DNA of 64,000 nt, taken from the NCBI GenBank assembly GCA_010015655.1, contig ML976736.1, positions 275,927 through 339,926 of the forward strand, read 5' to 3'. Origin of the DNA: Bimuria novae-zelandiae CBS 107.79 (Eukaryota > Ascomycota > Dothideomycetes > Pleosporales > Didymosphaeriaceae). Below are positions 22,513-33,280 of this stretch, piece by piece. The translations under genes were made by a program, and so were the position numbers. Every line of letters starts with the position of its first letter. Within the stretch, counting starts at the first letter, position 1. The notes beneath the pieces are model-generated. The model saw nothing but the letters and a program-made list of their open reading frames with translations. It was not told where the DNA came from and searched no databases.

Positions 22513-22727
22513 TGTCACGGTTTATGGCTCTTACCCTCTGAGATGGATACTCCTACCCTCGCATGATTGCTACTCACTCTGTTGAGAGTACTATGCCTAT
22601 CTGGGACTAGCGTTGTTTGTGCCCGCGCACCTATATCTTCAGTAGCTCCTAGATAGTACAACCTCAGTTCAATCCTACAATCTTTTCCACTGCGTACTGT
22701 CCGCTCAGCACTCTGCTTACCGCGACA
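22513..22727 (+). repeat. 5' LTR of Copia-A copy 2
   Basis: TGTCACGG...CGCGACA, 215 bp, preceded by the TAGAT target duplication. Confidence 0.96.
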
Positions 22728-22745
22728 GTTATGAGCCCGGCTTGC
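22728..22745 (+). promoter_or_regulatory. Primer-binding site of Copia-A, half-tRNA initiator-Met type
   Basis: GTTATGAGCCCGGCTTGC follows the LTR directly. Its reverse complement contains GGGCTCATAAC, the anticodon arm and loop (CAU) of initiator tRNA-Met, not the CCA end. This is the arrangement known from Drosophila copia, which primes with the 5' half of tRNA-iMet. Confidence 0.75.
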
Positions 22746-22909
22746 ACCCTGGATTGTTCTCACCCACTGCTGTAACGTCACTCAACACACGAGCTGCACG
22801 TTGCTACACCGCGTTCTTCACGACGCAACTGTTCACCTGCGTATCCCTACGGCGCACATACTAGGATCTCTGCCTGGATCCATCGATACTGTCGACTATA
22901 GCCTCTGCA

Positions 22910-25900
22910 ATGGCTACCGAGTCCGACCCCGCAGTGACACGTGTTACTGTCATCCTGAACACACCAGACGACTGGTTTACCTGGCTGTTCATTCGCCGAG
23001 ATGTTGCCAACCGCCACGGTCTCTGGCAATACATTAACCCTGACGTAGCGAAGGAAACTCTCCCTGAGCTACAGGAGCCTCTTGAGCCTCAACTCACTGA
23101 TTACGAGCTTGAAGCTACTAGGCTCTCACATCTATCTGCAGACGATCGAGAATCCTATCGATGGGAATGCGATCGATGGGAACGCCGTCGCACCGAGTAC
23201 CGCACTCAAACGAAGGCACTGGCCGACCTGAACACAGACATCAGCAAGACGATTGCTACACGTCACATACACCTGATCAAGGATCACGATACCCCGTACG
23301 ACCGACTAGTTACTCTTAAGAAGTTCCTTTGTCCTACAGACGCGACACGCCGTCGTGAACTAGCCGACAAATACAATGCTCTCAAGACTGCGCCACGAGC
23401 TGCGAAGAAGATCGAGCAATGGCTATCAGACTGGGTATACATCACAGCTCAGGGCAAGACTATCAGTTTGCCTGAGACTGATGGCAATCGACCACAGGAG
23501 GACTTCCTCATTGCCTGCAAGGCACTCGATCAAGAGTACGCCACTTCCTGCCTGCGCGAGATCTTCAAGCATGAAGCGCGAGGCACTACCGCCGAGATCT
23601 CATCTCTAGAGACATACGTCGCCGAGATGACTACCTATCTACGCCGTACAAAGCCACACTCTACTGGCCTGGCAGTCTCCGCTGCTGAGCTTGGAATCAC
23701 AAAACAAGCTGATTCACAACCTGCAAAGGACAACCGCGATAGCAACAATCATGATCGAAACAAGCCATACAGAAACTACATCTGCGGGAAGAAGCACTGG
23801 TATACTAACTGCTTCATCCTCAACCCACGAAACCCACGACGTCCAAAGGACTATCAGCCTACTACTGAGGAGATACAGAAGGTTAAGGAAGCACAAAAGG
23901 ATCCTAAGATTAACAAGCGCATAGAGACTGCTCTAGCAAAATGGGCAGCCCGACAACCACAAAACACTACATCGTTGCGAATTAATAACGGCCAACCTCC
24001 TGCTGAGGATAGCAATACATTTGTGGCAGTTGTTAGTCCATTACATATGAGTTTCAACCAACCTGATTCTCTCGAAATCGAATCTCTCGAGGAACAATTG
24101 AACAACGACTCGAACATGATCACGATAGACACCAATACTGAGCCTGAAGGAGAGCTCACAGTGATGGTTAGAGATAACACGGACAAGACTAAGCTCCTTA
24201 ATCAATGGATCGTTGATCCAGGGTCGAACACCCACGTTATTAATACAGAATCATGGCATGGCTGGAAGAAGATAAACGACAATCCACAACGTCGTTACCT
24301 GCATGCTGGCAATAGCCATATCCTCATCACGGCTTGGGGCACGATGGAACTCGTCGCTCGTACACAATATGGGCTACAGACGCTAGAGCTAACGCACGTC
24401 GCGTACGTCGAAGGCTTTCTTACAAGCGTATTAGGACTCGCTCGCTGTCGTACAGAGTCAATCCACTTCAACTCTGGCCGCGATGTCCTGTACATGCATC
24501 AACCGTCCTACGTCATCGCACAACTTGAGTACAATGGAGGACACTGGCTAATCGATGCTGAGCCATCACGCCGACCGCCGTTATCACTTCTACACTCATC
24601 ACTGAGTACGTTTGGGGCATCCTATCGCCCTTCGTACGCACCAAAGCCCAACACCGTCGTCGACAAACGCGCTGCACATCAGATCTGGGGCCACCCAGGT
24701 CGCAAAGCAGTCGAACAGCTAGAGCCAAACGTCACTGGCGTTCAACTAACTGGAGAACACATAGACTGTCTCTGTCAAACATGCATTAAAGCTCGAATAA
24801 CTCATATTATCTCGAGACGCCCGGCTGAGAGCCGTGCACAACGACCTTTCTATCGAATTGCAATAGATCTCATCTATATCATCCCTGTGGGAGAGGAATG
24901 CATTAACAGCAGCAAGTACGCCCTACACTCTATGGACGAGTACTCAAAGTGGCATGAAATCGCCACAATCAAGCGAAAGGATAAGTCAACTCTTACACGT
25001 TGGTTTATGTCTTTAATCCGCAAGATCCAGCGCGTGTACAACGCTGATGCAGTCACCATTCGATGCGACAACGAGAAAGGATTTGGAAACGACCTTATCA
25101 GCACAACAGAAGAACTGGGTATGCTGTACGAGCCAGCACCAGCTAGAACAAAGGAGCCAAATGGACTTATCGAACGCGCTGGCGGAGTACTCACACAGCG
25201 AGCTCGCGCCATGCGTATACACGCCAATCTGCCCAAGAACCTATCACATGAGCTGTATCGCACCGCCGCATACATACTCAATCGCACACCTACTGAAGCA
25301 CTAGGATGGAAGACACCGTACGAGGTCGTATGGGGACGAAAACCACTCGTAGCTCATATGAGGCCTATCGGCTGTCGCGCCTACATCTACAATCGCGATC
25401 TGAGAGCTGCTGACAAGCTTGAATCGCGCACTCTGATTGGCCACCTCGTTGGCTATTAAGGCACCAATATCTTTCGCATCTGGCTGCCTATAAAAGACAC
25501 TGTTATCGTCACCCGCGACGTCGTATTCGAGCCTACACTCTTCTTTGATGGGATGGATGGGTATGCGTCAGGAACAGTGCTCGAAGAGGTGATCGAACTA
25601 CTCGAATACCTAGAAGAATATCAACATGATAATATTGGTATCGAAGATCTGTTGACTGCTCGTCAACGTCGCCGCCCAGCAGAGACACCTACGACCTCAG
25701 CTTCGAGAGCTACAGGCTCCCAGGTGGGGGGTGAACAGATGGACGACGCATTCGAATCAACACAGCAACAGCAACAGCTGCCTACTCCTAGACCTACAAT
25801 GTCTACTGTCACAAGCGATCACACTCACACTCCTGAGAGTGATAAAGTACCTAAGGGCTATCGCCAACGCGGCGAGAGAGCTCCACGAGACGTTAATCTA

Positions 25901-27627
25901 GACCCAAATAACACAAGCTTAATCATCTCTAGCAAACGCAATCGAAAGCAGAAAGATCTAAACAACTTTACAATTCACACATACGCTACAGCACTAGGAG
26001 CTACATCTCTTATCAACTATCTCCATGCATTTTCAACCGAGATTCGCTCCATACCTACTACAGATGAGATACCGAGAATCCATCAATCGCAGCTGCCACC
26101 TCTACCGAAGGCAATAAAGCAGCTTAAAACACACACATTTGGCAATCAATTTCAACGCGCTATAGAGATTAAGTGGCAAGCTCTACGCGCCAAAGGAGTC
26201 TTTAGGAAGACTACAAAAACAAAGGCCACTGCAGACGCTGAGGTGCTACCGTTAATGTGGATATTCGCATACAAGATCGACGAAGAAGGATACCTCTCAC
26301 GGTTCAAAGCTCGACTCGTTGTTCGAGGAGATCTTCAAGCTCCACTCAATGACACATACGCTGCTACACTCGCAATTCGCAACTTTCGCGCTCTTATTGC
26401 AATTGCCAATTACTTTAGTCTAGAGCTGAAGCAGTACGACGTCCCTACTGCCTTCCTAAACACTGAGATCGATCGAAAACTATACGCTGAAACACCTAAG
26501 GCGTTCCGCCACACTGAAGACGAGATCATGCTGGTACTCCGCGCCCTGTACGGCCTGAAGGAGTCACCTGTTCTATAGTACAACGAATTACGTCGACAAC
26601 TTGTCAAGCTGGGCCTAAAGCCAGTCGAAGGCTTTCCTTGCTTGTACACGAGCCGCTGGCTCATCCTATTCGTCTATGTTGACGACATTGTCATGGCATA
26701 TCATCAGTCTAATGCCTATCACCACAGGTCTTTTGAGAAGGATCTAGTGGACCTATACAACATCAAAGCTATGGGAGACCTTACCTGGTTTCTCGGAATC
26801 CGCATCATACGCGATCGAGCTCTGCACAAGATGTGGCTAGTTCAGGACGCGTTCATCGACAAGGTGTGCGCTCGATTCAGCATCGAAGCTGTGGGCAAGG
26901 CTCCAGACATTCCACTAGCAGAGAACTGGCTACCACAGTCTACTAAGGAGCCTAATTCATCCCGAACGAAGCTCTATCAGCAACTAGTTAGCTCTCTCGC
27001 ATACATCGCTGTTTGGGGTAGACCTGACGTCGCCCAAACGCACGTCGTCTTTGCTTGTCACCTTACCAACCCAGGACAGTCACACATCTCGAAAATCCGG
27101 AAGACCTGGCGCTACCTGCTCAGCACGAAGGCTCTCGCACTTGAAGCCTCTGCTAGCGCGCAGGACATGGCTGAGTATCTATCTNNNNNNNNNNNNNNNN
27201 NNNNNNNNNNNNNNNNNNNNNNNNNNNNNNNNNNNNNNNNNNNNNNNNNNNNNNNNNNNNNNNNNNNNNNNNNNNNNNNNNNNNNNNNNNNNNNNNNNNN
27301 NNNNNNNNNNNNNNNNNNNNNNNNNNNNNNNNNNNNNNNNNNNNNNNNNNNNNNNNNNNNNNNNNNNNNNNNNNNNNNNNNNNNNNNNNNNNNNNNNNNN
27401 NNNNNNNNNNNNNNNNNNNNNNNNNNNNNNNNNNNNNNNNNNNNNNNNNNNNNNNNNNNAAATGGGTCCCCACCGATCATATGCCTGCCGACGGACTTAC
27501 AAAGATTCTACCCAAGCAGAAGTTTGCAGACTTCGTCCGCCAAATTAGCCTTATTGATATTACTAAGCGCCTAAAGGGCCTGCGTCAAACCGATGGCGAC
27601 GATCTTGATGGTATCTACATACACTAA
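22910..27627 (+). pseudogene. Copia family-A gag-pol polyprotein, copy 2, two stops and an assembly gap
   Basis: ATG 22910 opens 849 codons to TAA 25457-25459, the same stop position as in copy 1. The register continues to TAG 26576-26578 (SPVL*YNEL, Trp TGG in copy 1) and, across the gap, to TAA 27625-27627. Order: gag (MATESDPAVTRV; DDWFTWLFIRRD), a zinc-knuckle remnant CGKKHWYTNC whose first Cys is Asn, protease IVDPGSN (about 24209), integrase (IWGHPGR, CLCQTC, D/D/E core), reverse transcriptase with YVDD at about 26672-26690, and the RNase H end. Gag is complete and unmutated. Compared with copy 1, the 3' half carries an excess of G-to-A changes. Confidence 0.93.
27185..27459. other. Assembly gap (275 Ns)
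   Basis: Run of N inside the RNase H region of Copia-A copy 2. By alignment with copy 1 (3373-3768) the true sequence should be about 396 bp. Confidence 0.98.
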
Positions 27628-27670
27628 TGCTGATCAGCTGTCATTGACTCCCTGCCTGGGCGTCCACGCC

Positions 27671-27682
27671 AGCTGGGGGGTG
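27671..27682 (+). promoter_or_regulatory. Polypurine tract of Copia-A copy 2
   Basis: AGCTGGGGGGTG-type G-run immediately before the 3' LTR, identical to that of copy 1. Confidence 0.75.
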
Positions 27683-27897
27683 TGTCACGGTTTATGGCTC
27701 TTACCCTCTGAGATGGATACTCCTACCCTCGCATGATTGCTACTCACTCTGTTAAGAGTACTATGCCTATCTAGGACTAGCGTTGTTTGTGCCCGCGCAC
27801 CTATATCTTCAGTAGCTCCTAGATAGTACAACCTCAGTTCAATCCTACAATCTTTTCCACTGCGTACTGTCCGCTCAGCACTCTGCTTACCGCGACA
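27683..27897 (+). repeat. 3' LTR of Copia-A copy 2
   Basis: 215 bp, TGTCACGG...CGCGACA, followed by the TAGAT duplication. Two G-to-A differences from the 5' LTR (CTGTTAAGAG and TATCTAGGAC). Confidence 0.96.
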
Positions 27898-27902
27898 TAG
27901 AT

Positions 27903-28269
27903 TCTACCGGCATAGGGTAGTATCGAGGCTATGTCAAGGCAGTGGTGTATGTATCAGGCTTGGGCGCATCTCAAATGCGACAACTGGCTGACGCTTTCAA
28001 GGTGGGAGACCCTATACCATCGCATATCCGAGCAGTACGACAAAGGCATTGGCTCCTCGGAGACGTTTGCACCGCCTGCAATGCTGACGGTGTTCATAAA
28101 TACCCTGCTTGCGGAAACCTCTAAGAATGACACAATCCAGGCCGCTGCCGAAGCAGACATGATTGTATACGTCGCAATATTAGACGCCTTGAGAGCTGAC
28201 CTGCAGCGATTCGCCCGTCGAACGGAACCGGGTTCCCTTCAAGCACGCAAGAGGAACACCGGCGGATAA
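27903..28269 (+). pseudogene. 3' fragment of an unidentified host gene cut by Copia-A copy 2
   Basis: The frame ending at TAA 28267-28269 reads WETLYHRISEQYDKG, TVFINTLLAE and ILDALRADLQRFARR, helical and gene-like, with a basic C-terminus. It is in a different frame from the fragment before the insertion. The only GT/AG pair that would reconcile them nearby is 26 bp, too short for an intron, so either a further lesion exists or the two sides are separate exons with unseen splicing. Product unknown. Confidence 0.4.
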
Positions 28270-28560
28270 GCACTCAGCAACAGCTCGCTTTCCATTCTGG
28301 ACACATCAATCAATCCGGTTGGATATATTCTCAATACCTACCTCCAGGATCGGCGCGGCGCGGCAGTCTGACACTTTCACGCTCACATTCATCACTACGC
28401 GTCATGAGGCGACTCAAAATCTCGGTCCCAGAAACGGGAGGTGCGACGCCCACGCGTCGAAAAAAGCCCGAATTTTTCAATCCCCACCGCCAGTTACAGT
28501 TAGCACCTATAGTATCGTACTTCCCTTTTCTTCTTCACGATCTAGTCGCTACAACCGAAG
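28270..28560. other. Intergenic/leader region
   Basis: No gene of its own. The C/T-rich stretch at about 28480-28550 (TTCCCTTTTCTTCTTCACG) is probably the leader of the gene starting at 28561. Confidence 0.45.
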
Positions 28561-29561
28561 ATGGCGCCAATCAGGAAGAACGCGGCCTTCAGTGTACCGA
28601 AGACAATGACATTGGGGCCCGCGAAACGCTCCCAGGGCGCGGGAGCAACGTCGACGCCGAAGACTACGCGCACCACGAAGAAGACTACAAAGACCCCGAG
28701 GAAGGCGCCGAGCATCAAAACCACACCGAAGAAGATCATGAAGAAGTCCACACTGCCGCAAACCCATCGAGTCGTGAAGAAGCCCCTCTCCAACGGTCGC
28801 GCAGCGCCAAAGCATCTAGAGCAACGCGCAAAGGTAAGCAGAGCAAGCTACACGTCGAGGAGGTGGTCTCACCAAACATCACAGGCAGCCGCTGTCCCCA
28901 CCAGCTCTGCAGAAGACGCAACGATGCCGTCGATTCGTTCGCTTCTCGAGAAGAAACGAGACGAAGAACTAGCCTGGCAAAAGCGCGAGCTCGCACGTCA
29001 AGCAAAGGCTAGAGAGCGGCGGGCGGCAGGGATTACGAACCAAGGCTTCTTTTACAAGGGCCGTTGGATTAAGCCGGAGGTAAAGACACCTTTCATTGTC
29101 AAAGTCGAGGGCGGTACGGAGGGCACCAAAGACGTCCCCATCGAGATAGGCGACGGAGGGAACCCTAGCATCGTCAACGCGAGCGATACCTCGGCCGTAG
29201 CTCACACGGTATGTGAAATGTGCATTGTGCATTGCACCCACAGTAACATCTTTATGGATCACACCCCACGACCTGCTTCGTGAAGCTCGGATCGGAGAAG
29301 ATAGCGATGCCGAAAACAATGACGCCGATGACAGCGATGCCGACAACACAAGTAACGACCACAAACGTAGAGATTATGGTCTCGATATCACTACTACATT
29401 TGACCGCCGTTACCCGCTTGTTGCTGAGATGGTTGAAAACGAGAAGCTCGACGAGCAGGATGACGCTGGATCGCTATGTGACTTTGTGACTTTGCGACTT
29501 TGTGACTGCCGATGAGGGGAGCGATGGCGAAGATATGGATCTTGACGAAGACTGGGTGTGA
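28561..29561 (+). CDS. Hypothetical basic/acidic protein, exon structure and end unresolved
   Basis: ATG 28561 (context GAAGATGGC) opens a Lys/Thr/Pro-rich N-terminus (TTRTTKKTTKTPRKAPS), then a charged helical segment (LLEKKRDEELAWQKRELARQ) and NQGFFYKGRWIKPEVKTPF. A possible 51-bp intron (28834-28884, GTAAGC...ACAG) is in phase. This frame ends at 29281-29283, but the +1 frame from about 29246 carries an acidic region (EDSDAENNDADDSDADN, then DRRYPLVAEMVENEKLDEQDD) that is clearly coding. No normal-length intron joins the two. After an 8-bp repeat at 29477-29507 that frame stops at 29515, while the third frame continues as EGSDGEDMDLDEDWV to TGA 29559-29561. The basic-plus-acidic layout suggests a nuclear or chromatin-associated protein, but no family is recognised. 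It could be a gene decaying by frameshift. Confidence 0.45.
29477..29507 (+). repeat. 8-bp tandem repeat, 4 units, inside a coding region
   Basis: TGTGACTT TGTGACTT TGCGACTT TGTGACT. The unit is not a multiple of three, so each change in copy number shifts the frame of the acidic C-terminus. Confidence 0.85.
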
Positions 29562-32500
29562 AAGGTGGTGAGGGATAACCTGTTGTTGTGCAACCTTGGA
29601 ATCTGTATGAGCACGTGTATGGAAAGAGACTCAAGACTGAAAGAAGTAGATATATGTGGCGAGAAGAATAAACTGCCCCTGAAGCTTGTATCTGGAGTCT
29701 GACCGCGCGAAGCTTGCATATGCATATAGTTTGGTTTCCTTCAATCATGGCTTGAAACCTTTCTCGGCAATGGTGTCATGCGCAAGCAGATCCAGGTAAA
29801 AATTTCATGATCCAGCCGCGAAATCAGGACCTTAGCCGACATAGTTCCCTTACTACGCCTCAAGCACAACCCCAATGCCCTCTTTGAGACCATTTTGCCA
29901 GTGAGCTCAACGATTTTAACCACTTTGGTGAACACACCAGATACGGATTAGGTGAGGCAATCATGGCCCATGGGCCATACAAAGAGCAAGGTTTTGTCTT
30001 TAAGCGGGTATCGTTCGAGTTAATTGCCCTAGACAAGCAGGCAATTCTCTTTCATGAGCATACGAACTAGCTCGGCAGTGTCATCAAAGACGACTCCAAG
30101 TTAGACAAAGTCCTCATCGTTCTTAAAGAGAAGCCTTGCGTTGGGGGGGGGGGGTTTTTTTTGGAGGATAAACAGGTAGTCAAGATGGATAAAGAAGATA
30201 AGGTTATCTTCTGGAACTACTATAAAATAGATACATGTCTTGATAAGGTCCTGGCTCAGAGAGGCTGGAGCTTGGGTCATCTAACTGTACCAGAGTGGGC
30301 ACGAGTCTTCCGACGAAGAGTAATATAAACAAGATGACGAGCCTGCGGGTTCCATGCTCTTATCAACAGTGGCGCTTGGGAAATATCACGGAATCGGCTC
30401 ACATCGTGCGGGTGGGTATGCAGAGATCAGCTAAACTTCTAAGTGAATTACACGTGGTTATTCACACTGATGCAAGGAAAAGGGTGCCAGCCGTCATAAA
30501 GCAACCCGTGATGGTCTGTTCTGCGAACTAGGAATCACTACGCTCACCACACCCTCGAATCCATTCCCACAAGCACACAGACGCCAACGACTAGGAAATG
30601 TCTTGCACGAAAGTGAATTTAAGCATAACGTGCCCGGCAGCGAGCGGCCCAGGCAAGCGAGCGGCCCACCCCACCAACTTTGTACAACGCTTCACCTATC
30701 AAATACAATACCTCCACTAGTTACACGCTGCGCAGGCATCACGTCGTCCCAGGAGTGCGCAAACTTACCACCGTGTCATTGACATGTCAATTGTTCTTCT
30801 GGGCGATGGGAACTGTCTCGGTTGGCTCCTTGGCCTGCCGGAGGGCACAGAAACTGCGTGCGACCCGCCGTGATCAAGAACAGAACAGCCTATGCAGGAA
30901 GCGCCTAAGTAGGATGACGGATTCAACTGGCATTACGCGCTTGAACAATACCTCAATGCTGGAGATTGGTGGCAACACTGCTCAATCTCAGTTTGCGCAC
31001 TGGTGTAGCTAGCCAGCATCAAGTAAGGCAGGCCCGCCCGCGTTGAACATCATGCCCAGCTAATATGTCTACAGCCAGGGTCGGATCAGATCAATGCTCC
31101 GCTTTCTCACACCGCTCTGATACGAGTATAACGCTTCAAAGGCTACGCTTCCCGGTTGCCTAAGACCTCGGCGGCTGTTCACTTTGGCCTTCGTCAGGCC
31201 CGACTGCCACCCCGATACCGGAACCTCATCGAATCGTCAATCGTCAATCGTCAATCGTCAATCGTCAATCGTCAATCGTCAATCGTCGGCGGGACGACCG
31301 TTGATATTCTCGCTCCCGCGTACCCGTCGCCGTTGCACACGTGCAAACGCGCCCTACCGAGCAGCTGTCGAACAGCGCGAGCGCGTGTACCGGCCCGCAC
31401 ATGATGGGATGGGCGAGAGGATACACACATCGAGGAATTTCGTTTAAGCGAAGGATTCTTCAAGCAGAGAACAGACTGTGGTAGTGCAGCAGCCGGGATG
31501 AGCTCAGCGAAGACTCGACAAGGGAGATGCTGTTAGGTGTTAGGAAGCATACGCGGGCGCTGAGGCTGAGGCTGACCTGCGAGTTCTGCTGCACAGCGCA
31601 CGCGCGGATACCGCCTTTATGAAGAAGTCCCATTTTCGAAAGAGACTCTACGTGGTAGTGCAGCCGTGGGCATGAGCTGAGCAGAGACCCGCAATTGGGT
31701 ACCCGCTCGGCGACTTCGCTATCTCAGGGTTACAGCCTCGTCTTCTCCCTCAATCTCTCGTACACAATCACTAATAAATTTATATGCTACGGGCCTGGGG
31801 AAAGCCCGTACCGTGTTTACCAAGAGGCACCTTGCACGATGGATACCTTCTCTGGAACAGCGCCTTCTCTTAGGCCGGAGGCGATAAACTGGCCCCAATC
31901 TGACTGAATGGGAAACAAGTCCAATCCCAAGATTCTGCATTGGAATCAACACATTGAGTACATCCTTCTTCGATTCTTCGAATTGGTCCTAACGTTATTC
32001 CTCTGGGAGCCGAGGCCCGCCGGCACAACGTTCTTCCGCCGCCGCGGGCCTTTCTCTCCCTCGAATGGTTCCACTACCAGTTCAACAACACTCTCGCTAG
32101 CCAACAGTACGCTTATAATCGGGCAGCTGATCGAATGGACAATTGTTCTTTCATCGAAATCGTGCTCAGCTTTTGTTCATTGCGTGTATACACCACTGAC
32201 CTACCTCACTGTCCGCTTGCGTCAACACTCCTCCTGAAACGAAAATCGGGCGTGGCTCTCATTGCTGAAAGGAAAAGCGGCTTGGAGGTGCGTTAAGGCC
32301 CTTTGATTATCGTCCTGCGTCCTGCGCTGTAGAGAACCATGCGGAAGGTGTCTCTTTGTGCAACCTTCCTAAAGGGGTAGTCAGCGAACGCTGTCGATTT
32401 TAGCGCCAACGCTCGAGTCAATGCCGGCCTCAGGGCGGAGGGTCTATTACTCTTATATTGTCCATTGTACCTCCCGGGCTGACATGCTATGACTCCGGGA

Positions 32501-33176
32501 ATGTCATCACCAACGACGATGAAAGGATGCCGCAATATTCCGCTCGACATGACGCTGGGTGCGACACCTCGGCCGACGCCCTGTCCAGCGGTTTGAATAC
32601 TGGTATTGCGACAATAGATCTACCCAGAGTGGACGCGAGCGTGCAAAGAGAGAGCATCGCGAAGATGAGGGACCGGAGCGCCCTCTTAGCATGCTGCTCG
32701 ACACTGTGGGTACGCAGGTGAGTTCTATCGACGATAGCACTTCAACGGAGGGCTGGAAAGAGCCGCCGGATGGCTCGAAGGGAGGGCGTGGAGCAATGTT
32801 GAATTTCATTGTATCTACCTATACCCTAGAATAAGATACATATTATTGCATCCGTTCTTACTGTGAAGGCGACTTAAGTTGCTGTATCTCTGCGCGACTG
32901 GTGTTTTCTGTGATAGTATGGATGCGAAGCGTGGAACCCAGAAGTCGTCTCGAATAGCGGGCTTATTTAAATTAGTTATGATAGACGCCGACGTGATCGT
33001 AAGAGCTACTACACGTGTAAGTTCACCTGTCTTTATTAACTCCTCCCATATCTTCTATCTGCTGGGGTAAGAGTATTCCCTTACTTCGCGGGTACATACG
33101 CTTACTTTCGCGGGGACACCGTTACCTCTCGCCCGGACAAGATCTCCATCCCGTTAGGTTTAATTAAAATCTACTG
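29562..33176. other. Host DNA without a supportable gene
   Basis: Ordinary composition with short open frames only (for example 30295-30531, 30680-31012, 31695-31907, 32559-32834), none with a recognisable product or splice pattern. Notable only for a G12-T8 homopolymer block at 30133-30152 and a heptamer repeat at 31232-31287. The segment 29756-30130 looks like a decayed coding remnant of unknown type. Confidence 0.4.
31232..31287 (+). repeat. Heptamer microsatellite (AATCGTC)8
   Basis: Eight perfect consecutive copies of AATCGTC. Confidence 0.95.
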
Positions 33177-33178
33177 TA

Positions 33179-33258
33179 AGCTAGCGCATGGGGTTCCGAG
33201 ACACCCGGGGATATGAGACACCGCGCAGAAATCCTCCACCCTTCAAAAAATCGCGATA
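33179..33258 (+). repeat. Left inverted repeat of pogo-type element 1
   Basis: Begins AGCTAGCGCATGGGGTTCC and pairs with 34883-34962. Confidence 0.92.
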
Positions 33259-33280
33259 TCTCCACATCCACCCTACCAAA

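Larger units (their letters stand above)
22513..27897 (+). mobile_element. Ty1/Copia LTR retrotransposon, family A, copy 2 (complete, with assembly gap)
   Basis: Perfect 5-bp target duplication TAGAT (22508-22512 and 27898-27902). Both LTRs are 215 bp. They differ at two inspected positions, both G (5') to A (3'). Gag-pol is in Copia order, with PBS and polypurine tract in place. 275 Ns at 27185-27459 replace 396 bp of copy 1, so the assembled length (5,385 bp) is about 121 bp shorter than the expected 5,506 bp. Confidence 0.97.

Noticed and set aside
24874..25287. 137-codon minus-strand frame (also at 1062-1475)
   Set aside because: Antisense shadow of the Copia integrase, present identically in both copies because the copies are near-identical.
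26642..27574. Open frame running through the N gap
   Set aside because: Continuity across Ns is artificial. Alignment to copy 1 shows that the frame after the gap is not the natural one.
28404..29012. 202-codon open frame on the plus strand
   Set aside because: It overlaps the basic/acidic gene in another frame and its composition fits a shadow of that gene. The frame from 28561 has a better start context and clearer domain-like segments.
30133..30152. G12-T8 homopolymer block
   Set aside because: Could be a sequencing or assembly artefact or simple slippage; nothing around it supports a function.
31232..31287. Heptamer array (AATCGTC)8 as a CRISPR or telomeric repeat
   Set aside because: There are no spacers, and the unit is not the fungal telomere repeat TTAGGG; an ordinary microsatellite.
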